Below, piece after piece: positions 18,035 through 25,752 of a DNA stretch of 64,000 nt; position 1 is the stretch's first letter, and each line of letters begins with the position of its first letter. Source of the DNA: Devosia equisanguinis. Its GTDB lineage: Bacteria; Pseudomonadota; Alphaproteobacteria; Rhizobiales; Devosiaceae. Below the pieces are notes generated by a model. That model was not told where the DNA came from. It saw nothing but the letters and a program-made list of their open reading frames with translations, and made no database searches. The stretch covers positions 1 through 64,000 of the forward strand of contig NZ_UZWD01000033.1 of NCBI RefSeq assembly GCF_900631955.1. The letters are read 5' to 3'. Both the position numbers and the translations under genes were made by a program.

Positions 18035-19423
18035 TCACTCCATCGCAGCAGCCACGGTCCGCGCCTGCCCCAGGCCGGGCATCGCGATAACCACACAAAG
18101 CCCGCCGCCTGCGACCGGCTGATAATCGGGTGCGCCACCGAACTGGCCGGCCAGTTGCTTGATGACCACCGAACCGAGCCCACCTTCGTCCGGCGGACCG
18201 TCTGGCATGCCGACACCATCATCGGACACAGCCAGCATCGCCACGTCATCCGCCCCGGCGAACAGGCGCACGCGAATTGCGCCGCGCCGTCCATCGGGGA
18301 AGGCATGCTTGAGGCTATTGGTGACCAGCTCGCTGACCAGAATGCCCAGTGTGGTCGCATCGCGCGAACTCATCAGCACTGGCGCAATATCGCCGCTGAG
18401 CGTAATGCGGCCGTCATCGGTCTGAGTGGCGGCTATGTCATCGAGCACCGGCTGCAGAAAATCGCTGGCACAGGCCGTTTCGAGATCATCGGACAGACGC
18501 AGGCGCCGATGCGCCGAGGCTACGGCATGCACGCGCAAGCGCGCTGCCTCCAGCGCCTGCCGAACTTCTTCGGAGCGGCTGCGCATCACCTGCAGCGCCA
18601 GCAGCGACGAAACGGTCGCCAGCGAATTGCCGATGCGATGATTGGTATCCTGCAGCAGGGCCTCGACCCGCTGGCGCTCATGTTCGGCATGGGCGCGCGC
18701 CTCTTCGATATCGCGCGTGCGCTCGGCCACCAGCGCTTCGAGCGCCTCGTTCTGCGTGACAAGTCCAGAGTGACGCTCCGCCAGCGCGCTCACCTGCCTC
18801 TGGGTCCGGGTCAAGAGCGCATAGCCCAACACCGCCGCAGCGGCCAGCGCTGCCATCAAAGCCACGACCAGACCATGCCGGTAGCGGTCGATTTCATCAT
18901 TGCGCTGCACCAGCTTGGCATCTTCATCGGTGATGAAAGCCTCGAGCGTACGGCTGACCTCGGCCATGAGCCGCGCGCCCATGCCGGTTTCGGTCAGCGA
19001 CAACGCTTCGTCCTCGCGCTGGCTGGTGGCGAGCTCGACGGTCCGCTCCATTTCGGCCAGCTTGCCGCTGAGTTCGCCCAAAATGCCATCGAGCCGAGCC
19101 GCTTGCTGGGGATCGTCAGCGGTCAGCGCCAGCAATTGGCTGCGCCGGTCCGCGACTGTCGTCATCGCCTCATCGAACAGCTCGAGGAACTGTCGATTCT
19201 GCGTCAGCAGGTAGCCGCGTTGGCTCGATTCCGCCTGGCTGAGCGCGTGGGTCAATTCCCGCGCCGAATTGCGCACCGCATAGGTCTGCGTGACGTCGGC
19301 AATCTGGCGATCAATACCGCGCAGCAGCGCAAGGGCAAACAGCGCCGTGACGCAAACCAGCCCCAGCGACAACCAGATGGTCAATCGCCGGACGGTCAGA
19401 CGTCTCCACATTGGCTGCGCCAT
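18035..19423 (-). CDS. membrane sensor histidine kinase, CHASE3-like and HisKA_2 (candidate PhyK)
   Basis: A kinase of about 462 residues. One transmembrane helix lies near residues 12-35 and a second near 190-210, flanking a helical periplasmic CHASE3-like domain (SARELTHALSQAESSQRGYLL). A coiled coil then leads to a HisKA_2-type core with H-box DTNHRIGNSLATVSSLLALQ (His262) and N-box LVSELVTNSLKHAF. The start at MAQPMWRR is preferred because it puts the first helix near the N-terminus; a longer in-frame start lies at 19492. Kinases of this group next to phyR/nepR/ecfG usually phosphorylate PhyR, so this is a good PhyK candidate by position. Confidence 0.85.
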   Translation of the reverse strand: MAQPMWRRLTVRRLTIWLSLGLVCVTALFALALLRGIDRQIADVTQTYAVRNSARELTHALSQAESSQRGYLLTQNRQFLELFDEAMTTVADRRSQLLALTADDPQQAARLDGILGELSGKLAEMERTVELATSQREDEALSLTETGMGARLMAEVSRTLEAFITDEDAKLVQRNDEIDRYRHGLVVALMAALAAAAVLGYALLTRTQRQVSALAERHSGLVTQNEALEALVAERTRDIEEARAHAEHERQRVEALLQDTNHRIGNSLATVSSLLALQVMRSRSEEVRQALEAARLRVHAVASAHRRLRLSDDLETACASDFLQPVLDDIAATQTDDGRITLSGDIAPVLMSSRDATTLGILVSELVTNSLKHAFPDGRRGAIRVRLFAGADDVAMLAVSDDGVGMPDGPPDEGGLGSVVIKQLAGQFGGAPDYQPVAGGGLCVVIAMPGLGQARTVAAAME

Positions 19424-19527
19424 GATCGCACCGTTCTCCGCCAAGGCACGAATCGTTCCGAACTCCCTGTTCCGCACATCCCGGCAGGCCAACCATGCCG
19501 CAGCGCGATGGCAGTAATACGGCCAAG

Positions 19528-20283
19528 CTAGATCAACGGCCGCCGCCGCTCGCCGGCACCTTCCCAGCCCGCAATCTCTCTCAACCCGGCGACATCGATC
19601 ACTTCGCAGCTGCGATCATGCCAGCGGATAAGCTTCATATTGCCCAGCCGCCGCAGCGTCTTGTTGGTATGGACAATGGACAGACCCAGCGTGTCGGCGA
19701 CATGCTGCTGACTGAGCGGCAGCGAAGTCGTGCCCTTGCCGCCCATGCCGACATTGGCGGCGCGTTCGCACAGAAATGACAGAAGGTAGGCTGCACGCTC
19801 CAGCGCACTGCGACGTCCAAGGCTGAGCAGATGCTCGTCCAGCATCCGCTCCTCGCGCGCTGCAAGCCAGGTGACGTCAAAGCCGAGCCCGGGGTGATTG
19901 CGGAACAGTTCATCGAGCCGGTCACGCTGAAACACACACAGCACCAGTGGCGACAGCGCCTCGACTGAATGGTCCATCTCGCCGATCACCGAGCCCTGCA
20001 ACCCAACCAGATCGCCGGGCAACAGATAGTTCAGGATCTGCCTGCGGCCATCGACCAGCGTCTTGTAGCGAAAGGCCCAACCCGACAGCACCGTATAGAG
20101 ATGGGCACTGTGCGCCCCCTCCATCAGGATCGAGGAACCGGTCTCGGCAACCAGCTCACCAGACTTGAAGGATGAAACAAACTTCAATTCCTCGGATGTG
20201 AAAGGACGAAAACTCGGCATGGCGCGCAGAGGGCATTGTTCACAGGGAACACGCCGGCCCGCTATGGGAAGATCGAGACTCAA
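19528..20283 (-). CDS. Crp/Fnr-family transcriptional regulator
   Basis: A 251-residue regulator with an N-terminal cyclic-nucleotide-binding fold (about residues 25-145) and a C-terminal helix-turn-helix (SLPLSQQHVADTLGLSIVHTNKTLRRL). Near the N-terminus is a Cys pair (VPCEQCPLR, Cys14 and Cys17), as in Fnr, but the third Fnr Cys is missing, so a classical oxygen-sensing 4Fe-4S cluster is doubtful. An EcfG promoter lies directly upstream, placing the gene inside the stress regulon. The head-on neighbour is a divergent receiver-domain gene. Confidence 0.88.
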   Translation of the reverse strand: MSLDLPIAGRRVPCEQCPLRAMPSFRPFTSEELKFVSSFKSGELVAETGSSILMEGAHSAHLYTVLSGWAFRYKTLVDGRRQILNYLLPGDLVGLQGSVIGEMDHSVEALSPLVLCVFQRDRLDELFRNHPGLGFDVTWLAAREERMLDEHLLSLGRRSALERAAYLLSFLCERAANVGMGGKGTTSLPLSQQHVADTLGLSIVHTNKTLRRLGNMKLIRWHDRSCEVIDVAGLREIAGWEGAGERRRPLI

Positions 20284-20315
20284 AACGAGGTCCTGGGGCT
20301 TGAGGATATGCTACC

Positions 20316-20340
20316 AACGCAGCACATCCCTGCGCGTTCC
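20316..20340 (-). promoter_or_regulatory. EcfG-dependent promoter (GGAAC-N16-CGTT)
   Basis: Minus-strand GGAAC (20340-20336) and CGTT (20319-20316), spacer 16, 32 bases upstream of the Crp/Fnr start. A TTGACA-like box overlaps just upstream, so a housekeeping promoter may coexist. Confidence 0.86.
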
Positions 20341-20393
20341 ACATGTCAAAGTTAAATGACAATTCCCCCACTTGAGCCCACCTAGTGGCGCTC

Positions 20394-20786
20394 ATGATGG
20401 GAGATCCCGATTTGTCCGAAGGCCGCAGTGCATTGATCGTCGAGGGTGAATACCTCGTCGGCCTGCATATCCAGACCATTCTCGAAGCCTATGGATTTAC
20501 TGACGCCACCATCGTGCCCGGCATCCGCGAAGCCAAGGCGCTGTTGCGTGGCGAGACCGCGTTCGACCTGGCCGTCGTGGAAATCGCGCTCGACCGGCCT
20601 GACACCATCGACTTTGCGCGCGCCCTGCGCGACGCCAAGACGCCGCTCATCGGCACCACCACGGATTTGCGCGCGCATTCCGGCATTGCCGGTCTCGATT
20701 CCGTGCCCATTCTCCCCAAACCCATTCCGGAAGAAAGCCTGGCTGACGCGGTCAGCGCAATGTTCTTGCCACCCGATACTCCATAG
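20394..20786 (+). CDS. degenerate single-domain receiver protein (phospho-acceptor Asp replaced by Glu)
   Basis: About 130 residues forming one receiver fold and no output domain. Aligned by eye with the PhyR receiver in this window, the acidic pocket reads VEGEYL instead of IEDEPL. The phospho-acceptor segment reads AVVEIALD where PhyR has LADIQLAD, so the acceptor Asp is Glu (residue 63 from this start). The conserved Lys is kept (LPKPI). Such a protein may be locked in an active-like state or act without phosphorylation. Start is uncertain: GTG 20385, ATG 20394 or ATG 20397, all with a weak ribosome site. It is divergent from the Crp/Fnr gene and convergent with ecfG. Confidence 0.8.
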   Translation: MMGDPDLSEGRSALIVEGEYLVGLHIQTILEAYGFTDATIVPGIREAKALLRGETAFDLAVVEIALDRPDTIDFARALRDAKTPLIGTTTDLRAHSGIAGLDSVPILPKPIPEESLADAVSAMFLPPDTP

Positions 20787-20789
20787 ACA

Positions 20790-20818
20790 ATCGGCCCAGC
20801 CATTATGGCCGGGCCGAT
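20790..20818. terminator. bidirectional terminator-like hairpin between receiver gene and ecfG
   Basis: ATCGGCCC (20790-20797) pairs with GGGCCGAT (20811-20818), and inner bases extend the stem. It sits between two converging genes. No strong T-run is seen on either side. Confidence 0.55.
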
Positions 20819-20827
20819 CAGCAGGGA

Positions 20828-21382
20828 TCAGAACGAGTGGTTGCCCGATGTCACCTGGGCTGACACGGCATCGGGGCCATAGTCGGATTCGCCCGAGATC
20901 TTCAGCATCTCCGCCAGGCGCGAGCGGGCACGGCTGACGCGGCTCTTCATGGTACCGACAGCGCAATCGCAGATTTCGGCGGCTTCTTCGTAGGAGAAGC
21001 CGGATGCGCCGATCAGGATCACCGCTTCGCGCTGATCATCGGGCAACTGCGACAGCGCCTTCTTGAAATCTTCCAGATCCATGGAGCCGTATTGCGACGG
21101 ATGCACCGACAGGCGTTCGGTGAAAACCCCATCGGAATCCTGCACTTCGCGACCGCGCTTGCGCATCTGGCTATAGAATTCGTTACGCAGGATGGTGAAG
21201 AGCCAAGCCTTGATATTGGTGCCCATCTCGAAGCTGGACTGCTTGGCCCAGGCTTTCATGACCGTATCCTGAACGAGGTCATCGGCCTTGTCGTGCTTGC
21301 CGGTCAGCGACACCGCAAAGGCACGCAGGCTGGGCAAGGTCGCCAGCATTTCGCGTTTGAAGGAGGGAGTTTCGGCGCTCAT
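20828..21382 (-). CDS. ecfG: general stress response sigma factor EcfG
   Basis: ECF sigma factor of the ECF15/EcfG group, 184 residues. Region 2 spans about residues 10-80 (DDLVQDTVMKAWAK, LFTILRNEFYSQMRKRGREVQ). Region 4 spans about 105-165 (LPDDQREAVILIGASGFSYEEAAEICDCAVGTMKSRVSRARSRL). It directs RNA polymerase to GGAAC-N16-CGTT promoters, six of which are in this window. The gene starts seven bases after nepR, and its ribosome site (GGAG) overlaps the nepR end, so the two are coupled. NepR holds it inactive until phosphorylated PhyR sequesters NepR. Confidence 0.95.
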   Translation of the reverse strand: MSAETPSFKREMLATLPSLRAFAVSLTGKHDKADDLVQDTVMKAWAKQSSFEMGTNIKAWLFTILRNEFYSQMRKRGREVQDSDGVFTERLSVHPSQYGSMDLEDFKKALSQLPDDQREAVILIGASGFSYEEAAEICDCAVGTMKSRVSRARSRLAEMLKISGESDYGPDAVSAQVTSGNHSF

Positions 21383-21388
21383 ACCGGC

Positions 21389-21613
21389 TTACTCTCCGTC
21401 CTGATGTTTGCCCGTCTTGGACTTCTGCGCCTGCTCGGCACTGTCCAGACGCTCAAGCAGGTCGAGCAGGTCGTCCGGAACCCCCTCGTCCTGAACGGCG
21501 CCGTAAAGCGCGCGCAGCCGCGACCCGATATCGGAATGCGGCCCGAGCCCGTCCTCATCCCGCCCCGCCTGCGACTGCACACGTTGCTGAAGCGCACTAT
21601 TGTCTTTTGTCAT
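21389..21613 (-). CDS. nepR: anti-sigma factor NepR
   Basis: A 74-residue anti-sigma factor. The conserved core IGSRLRALYGAVQDEGVPDDLLDLLERL (about residues 28-56) carries the two helices that bind EcfG or PhyR. The flanks are polar and probably disordered, as usual. It lies immediately upstream of ecfG in one operon and is divergent from phyR, the standard arrangement of the partner-switch locus. Confidence 0.93.
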   Translation of the reverse strand: MTKDNSALQQRVQSQAGRDEDGLGPHSDIGSRLRALYGAVQDEGVPDDLLDLLERLDSAEQAQKSKTGKHQDGE

Positions 21614-21658
21614 ACCTGCAATGACCGATCAGTCCGTTGAATGCCCATTGGATGAAGA

Positions 21659-21683
21659 AATGCGGGAGCTCAAAAAAAGTTCC
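21659..21683 (-). promoter_or_regulatory. imperfect EcfG promoter for nepR-ecfG
   Basis: Minus-strand GGAAC (21683-21679), 16 bases, CATT (21662-21659) in place of CGTT, 46 bases upstream of nepR. Autoregulation of nepR-ecfG by EcfG is common in the order, so a weakened box is plausible. The mismatch at the second base lowers confidence. Confidence 0.55.
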
Positions 21684-21692
21684 GACCCTTTC

Positions 21693-21717
21693 GGAACTTT
21701 TATCGCAGCTCTCCGTT
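21693..21717 (+). promoter_or_regulatory. EcfG-dependent promoter of phyR (GGAAC-N16-CGTT)
   Basis: GGAAC (21693-21697) and CGTT (21714-21717), spacer 16, 50 bases upstream of the phyR ATG. Its -35 box and that of the nepR promoter form a 10-bp inverted repeat, AAAGTTCCGA-N5-TCGGAACTTT. Confidence 0.88.
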
Positions 21718-21766
21718 TTACGGTCTCGTGAATCACGATCACAAAGCGTCATTGGGAGTTTCGTCT

Positions 21767-22561
21767 ATGTCTTTGTCCATGCGGATCGCTCCGCATCTGC
21801 CTTATCTGCGGCGTTTTTCTCGGGCAGTCACCGGATCGCAGACATCGGGAGACGCTTATGTCGCCGCGACGCTCGAAGCCCTGATCGCCGATATTTCCCT
21901 GTTCCCGGAAGCCTCTTCCGACCGTATTGCCCTTTATCGACTTTTCTCCACTCTCTTTTCCTCCTCTGCCGTTCGCGTTCCCGAACCGACCTCCAGTTTC
22001 GCCTGGGAGCAGCGCGCCGCCAACAATCTCTCAAATCTCGCGCCCCGCACGCGTCAGGCCTTCCTGCTTGTCGCCGTCGAAGGCTTCAGCCACTCCCAGG
22101 CCGCCGAAGTGCTCGGCGTGTCGGAATCCGAATTCGGCCAGCTGCTCTCCGAAGCCTCGACCGAAATTTCGCGCCAGGTGGCGACCGAAATCATGATCAT
22201 CGAGGACGAGCCGCTGATCGCCATGGATATCGAGCAGATGGTGGAAAGCCTCGGCCATACCGTGGTCAGCATCGCCCGCACCCATAAGGAAGCGGTGAAC
22301 CTGTTCAACCAGACCAGCCCGCGCATGATCCTTGCCGATATCCAGCTCGCCGATGGCAGCTCGGGCATCGATGCAGTCAACGATATTCTCAACACTCACT
22401 CGGTGCCGGTGATCTTCATCACCGCCTTCCCCGAGCGGCTGCTGACCGGCGAACGTCCCGAGCCAACCTTCCTCGTGACCAAGCCGTTCAACCCCGAAAT
22501 GGTCAAGGCTCTGATCAGCCAGGCCCTGTTCTTCGACGAAGGCTCGCGCAACGCCGCCTAA
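21767..22561 (+). CDS. phyR: stress response regulator PhyR
   Basis: Anti-anti-sigma response regulator, 264 residues. The N-terminal sigma-like domain (about residues 1-130, SLSMRIAPHLPYLRRFSRAVTGS onward) mimics EcfG. The C-terminal receiver (about 138-260) has IIEDEPL, phospho-acceptor Asp191 (LADIQLADG), Thr in FITAF and Lys in VTKPF. On phosphorylation it binds NepR and frees EcfG. The start at MSLSMRI is supported by GGGAG eight bases upstream and by the usual length of the family. A GTG 39 bases earlier falls close to the EcfG promoter and is unlikely. Confidence 0.95.
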   Translation: MSLSMRIAPHLPYLRRFSRAVTGSQTSGDAYVAATLEALIADISLFPEASSDRIALYRLFSTLFSSSAVRVPEPTSSFAWEQRAANNLSNLAPRTRQAFLLVAVEGFSHSQAAEVLGVSESEFGQLLSEASTEISRQVATEIMIIEDEPLIAMDIEQMVESLGHTVVSIARTHKEAVNLFNQTSPRMILADIQLADGSSGIDAVNDILNTHSVPVIFITAFPERLLTGERPEPTFLVTKPFNPEMVKALISQALFFDEGSRNAA

Positions 22562-22665
22562 GTCACCCGCCGTCCCCCGCGCCGACCGTCAAACCCGCTC
22601 CCAGGCAGAATGACGGTCGGCGTACTCTTTGCGCTTTTGTTGGCGATGGGACGGCCAGAAAAATC

Positions 22666-23805
22666 TCAGTCTTCCAGCAGATAGCCGCCGGCGCGAGCCG
22701 GCAAGATTGTCGTGCCGACAATCTTGGCGATGGATGCGCCGCCCACGACATATTTGGCGCTGGCGCGGGACAGAATGATGCCATCCGTGCCGGATCGGAT
22801 CGGCTGGCGGGCCATGAAAGCTTCGGGGCCATCCATGGCGATCAACTCCGCCACCACCTGACCCGCCCTCACGCTTTCGCCCAATTCCACCTGATAGGCG
22901 AGTAGCCCGGCGCTGGGCGCGCGCAGAATTTCTGTGGCCTCGAAAGGGGTCGGCGACGGCGCTGGCTTTGCAGGCGCAACGGCGGCGTCGATCAGCCCGC
23001 GCCCGGCAAAGAAATCGAACAGCCCATTGGCATCCTCGATCCCTAGCGCATCGCTGACATCGGCCTGCCCCCGATATTCCAGCGTCGCCGTCTCGGCAGC
23101 CATGGGAATGGGCACACCGGGATTGGCGGCCTGCGCCTTGCGATAGAGCGCGGGCAATACCTCGTCGAACGAACCGCCGCCGCTATCCTCGGCAGTCAGG
23201 GTCGCGGCGACGCCCATGCGATCCGCCAGATCCTGCAGCCCTGGCATCAGCTCGGGCGAGGTGAAAATGTGCTTGAGGCTGAGATCGTCGCAATGCAGGT
23301 CGAGCACGATATCGGCGTCATGCGCCGACGCCAGCACCTTGAGCCGCAGCGTCTGGTTGGCGGTGACCGGCCGCTGTTCGGCGAGCCACTCGCCCACGGC
23401 AGCGCGCAGCAGGGCGACATTGGCAGACGCATCCTGGGTAAAGCGCCCCTCCACCGCCTTGGCGACCAGCGGATAAAGGTCGGGCCAGCGGCGGTTGAAA
23501 TTGACGCCGGTTTCGAGATCATAGCGCCCAATATGGCGGCGCAATACGCGCGTCGCCAGGCCCAGCGGATTGACCGAGGGGAAGATCACAAAGCGCGCCT
23601 TGAGCCTGCCCTGCGCATCGGCATCGCGCAGGCGCGGCAAGAGATGATGCAGCGCCATGGTGCCCGGCTGCTCGTCGGCATGCAGCGCCGCCTGCAAATG
23701 CACCTTGGTCGGAGCATTCTCGGGACCGGCGCTATACCAATAGAGCGCCGTTGTCTGGCCGGGGCTATCGCCGGCAAGGGTGATGGCGTGTTGCTGGAAA
23801 CTCAT
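22666..23805 (-). CDS. succinylglutamate desuccinylase/aspartoacylase-family zinc amidohydrolase
   Basis: A 379-residue cytoplasmic enzyme of the M14-like AstE/AspA family, which removes acyl groups from N-acyl amino acids. Zinc ligands are visible as HADEQPG (His43, Glu46) and DLHCDD; VNFNRRWPD and ATLEYRG are family blocks. The last 100 residues form a lipoyl-like beta region (GLLAYQVELGESVRAGQVVAEL), common in the AstE-like branch. It is the last gene of an operon with an amino-acid-type ABC transporter and starts 10 bases after the MTH1187-like gene. The substrate is probably an imported N-acylated compound; this is inference. Confidence 0.82.
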   Translation of the reverse strand: MSFQQHAITLAGDSPGQTTALYWYSAGPENAPTKVHLQAALHADEQPGTMALHHLLPRLRDADAQGRLKARFVIFPSVNPLGLATRVLRRHIGRYDLETGVNFNRRWPDLYPLVAKAVEGRFTQDASANVALLRAAVGEWLAEQRPVTANQTLRLKVLASAHDADIVLDLHCDDLSLKHIFTSPELMPGLQDLADRMGVAATLTAEDSGGGSFDEVLPALYRKAQAANPGVPIPMAAETATLEYRGQADVSDALGIEDANGLFDFFAGRGLIDAAVAPAKPAPSPTPFEATEILRAPSAGLLAYQVELGESVRAGQVVAELIAMDGPEAFMARQPIRSGTDGIILSRASAKYVVGGASIAKIVGTTILPARAGGYLLED

Positions 23806-23815
23806 CGCGCTATAC

Positions 23816-24103
23816 TCACGCTAGGCTGGCCAGTTTGTCGGCCATGGTCTGGGGCTTATCGCTGCGGGTGGAGAAATGCATGGTGCAGAACACCCGCTCC
23901 ACCCCCATTTGCTGCAACTTCTCGCAACAGGCTTCGACCACGGCCGAAACCGCCGCCATCTCACCCTCGATATTGGTACCATTGGCATGCATGTGGTGAC
24001 TGAGGCCCGAGCCCTCGATGATCTCGCGCACTTCCCTGATATAGCGCGACACCGATGGCCCGACGCCCATCGGAACCACGCAGAGATCGGCGACAATGAA
24101 CAT
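23816..24103 (-). CDS. MTH1187-family thiamine-binding protein (DUF77)
   Basis: A 95-residue ferredoxin-like protein. The start FIVADLCVVPMGVGPSVSRYI and the segments GLSHHMHANGTNIEGE and RVFCTMHFSTRSDK match the MTH1187/YkoF-type thiamine-binding family. Members are small cytoplasmic proteins thought to bind thiamine or its pyrimidine. GGGAG precedes the ATG. It lies between the ABC permease and the deacylase gene, an association that hints at salvage of a thiamine-related or N-acylated nitrogen compound. No catalytic role is known. Confidence 0.82.
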   Translation of the reverse strand: MFIVADLCVVPMGVGPSVSRYIREVREIIEGSGLSHHMHANGTNIEGEMAAVSAVVEACCEKLQQMGVERVFCTMHFSTRSDKPQTMADKLASLA

Positions 24104-24128
24104 TGCTTGTGCTCCCGGAAGAAGGCGG

Positions 24129-24863
24129 TCAGCGCAACCAGCGCGGCATGAAACGCATGCGCGGCGGCTGCGGCAGATGCCGCATGAGATGGGAATAGAT
24201 GCGCCCGAAGATGAAGAAGATCACCAGCGATACGGCGAGGAAATACAGCGCCGCCACCGAAAAATGCAGGAAGGCATTGAAGTCGCGCTCGAACAGGTCC
24301 TTGGCCGTGATCATCAGGTCCTTCTGCGCCCCCACCACCGGCAGGGCGAAATAGACGATGGCGGTGGCGTGGAACAGGAACACCACTTCATTGGTATAGG
24401 CCGGCCAGGCCAGCCGGATGAGATTGGGCCAGATGACGCGGCGGAACTGCTGGCTGCGGCTCATGCCATAGGCGCGCGCTGCCTCCACCGCACCGCGCGG
24501 TACGGCGCGCAGTGCTCCATAGAAAATCTCCGCGGTATAGGCCGCCGTGTTTAGCACCAGCACCAGCGGCCCCATGAACAGCGGATGCAGCACGAAGCCC
24601 GATATCCCCAGCGGCCGCCAGACGCTCATATTCAGCGACAGCGCCAGGGAATAGAACATGAAGAACTGGATGAAGAGCGGCGACCCGCGAAAGGCATAAA
24701 TATAGCCGCGCGACAGCCGGTTGATCAGCGGATTGCTCGACCCCTTGCCGAGCGCCAGGAAGATGGCCATGGCAAAGCCGATGGGGATCGAGGCCGCAGC
24801 GAAGTAGATGTTGAACAGCACCGCCGGCGCCATCACGGCGAGATCGTCGAAAAATCCCTGCAT
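24129..24863 (-). CDS. polar amino acid ABC transporter permease, HisM type
   Basis: A 244-residue inner-membrane permease of the PAAT/HisM family. The EAA-loop GAVEAARAYGMSRSQQFRRVIWPN contacts the ATPase. The start at MQGFFDDL overlaps the stop of the HisQ-type gene as TGATG; the longer frame upstream is shadow coding within that gene. Together with the HisQ-type permease it forms the heterodimeric channel. The ligand is not determinable. Confidence 0.9.
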   Translation of the reverse strand: MQGFFDDLAVMAPAVLFNIYFAAASIPIGFAMAIFLALGKGSSNPLINRLSRGYIYAFRGSPLFIQFFMFYSLALSLNMSVWRPLGISGFVLHPLFMGPLVLVLNTAAYTAEIFYGALRAVPRGAVEAARAYGMSRSQQFRRVIWPNLIRLAWPAYTNEVVFLFHATAIVYFALPVVGAQKDLMITAKDLFERDFNAFLHFSVAALYFLAVSLVIFFIFGRIYSHLMRHLPQPPRMRFMPRWLR

Positions 24864-25675
24864 CAGCCGCGCGCCTCGCTGAGAATGCCGCGGCCGGTTC
24901 GTCGCATGAGCGCGTCGAAAGCCCGCTCCGACAGCCAGGTGACGAGAATGTAGAAGACGAAGAGCACGAGATAATAGCGCCAGCGCCAATCGTCATGCAC
25001 CAGCCCCACGGCGGGCAGGAAATTGGGCGCGCCAAGCCGGTCGGCCCAGAGCACGATATCGGCGATCTGCAGCAGCGACAAAAGCGAAGTCGCCTTGACG
25101 ATCAGCATCCACACATTGGAGAGGCCCGGCAGCGCATAGACCCACATCTGGCGGATATGAATGCGCCACAATACCTGGCGCGCGCTCATCCCATAGGCGC
25201 GTGCGGCTTCGAGCTGCCCGGCGGGCACCGAGCGCATGGCGCCGTGGATGACATTGGTGGCAAAGGCGCCATAGACCAGGCCAAGCGACACGCTGGCCAG
25301 CATCAGATATTCGCTGGTGCCGAGAAACCAGTTGGCCTCCCGACAGGGCGGCCAGGGCGCTGTCTGGGCGGCAATGGTTTCGGGCGTACACACCTGGGTC
25401 GCCACGATCCATTCCACCGCCTGCTCGAAGGCCAGGGGAAAGAACAGGAAGAACAGCACATCGGGCACGCCGCGCACGATGGCCGAATAAAAGCTGCCGA
25501 TCATCCGGAGCGGCAGGTGGCGCGAACTTTTCAGGGTGGCGCCAATCAGCCCGAAGATCACCGCCAGCGTCCCGCCCATCAAGGCAGCGAAAATGGTGAA
25601 CTGAAAACTGGCGTACCAGGTCAGGTGCTTGCCGTTTGTCAGGTAGCTGACCCAGAAGGCGATGTCGTCGAGCAT
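24863..25675 (-). CDS. polar amino acid ABC transporter permease, HisQ type
   Basis: A 270-residue permease with a typical EAA loop (GQLEAARAYGMSARQVLWRIHIRQ) and five or so membrane helices. It has a longer periplasmic loop (about residues 92-120, VCTPETIAAQ and EANWFLG) than minimal HisQ proteins. It follows the binding-protein gene after a gap of 77 bases containing a hairpin, and is joined to the HisM-type gene by a one-base overlap. Confidence 0.9.
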   Translation of the reverse strand: MLDDIAFWVSYLTNGKHLTWYASFQFTIFAALMGGTLAVIFGLIGATLKSSRHLPLRMIGSFYSAIVRGVPDVLFFLFFPLAFEQAVEWIVATQVCTPETIAAQTAPWPPCREANWFLGTSEYLMLASVSLGLVYGAFATNVIHGAMRSVPAGQLEAARAYGMSARQVLWRIHIRQMWVYALPGLSNVWMLIVKATSLLSLLQIADIVLWADRLGAPNFLPAVGLVHDDWRWRYYLVLFVFYILVTWLSERAFDALMRRTGRGILSEARG

Positions 25676-25698
25676 GCTGTCTCGTATTTTGAGGCTAT

Positions 25699-25726
25699 GC
25701 CCCCTCCCCGCTAGCGGAGAGAGGGC
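25699..25726 (-). repeat. imperfect hairpin between binding-protein and permease genes
   Basis: A 13-base inverted repeat (25699-25711 with 25714-25726, two mismatches) separates the receptor gene from the permease genes. Hairpins at this place often stabilise the receptor mRNA and lower permease expression. The CCCTC-rich arms also resemble common intergenic palindromes. Confidence 0.45.
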
Positions 25727-25752
25727 AATAGAGCCGCTGGGACTGGTGCCGA

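Noticed and set aside
18031..18360. N-terminal extension of the lipid kinase by 110 codons
   Set aside because: It lies inside the preceding kinase gene in another frame and is rich in Trp, Ser and Arg. The GTG at 18030 fits the family start.
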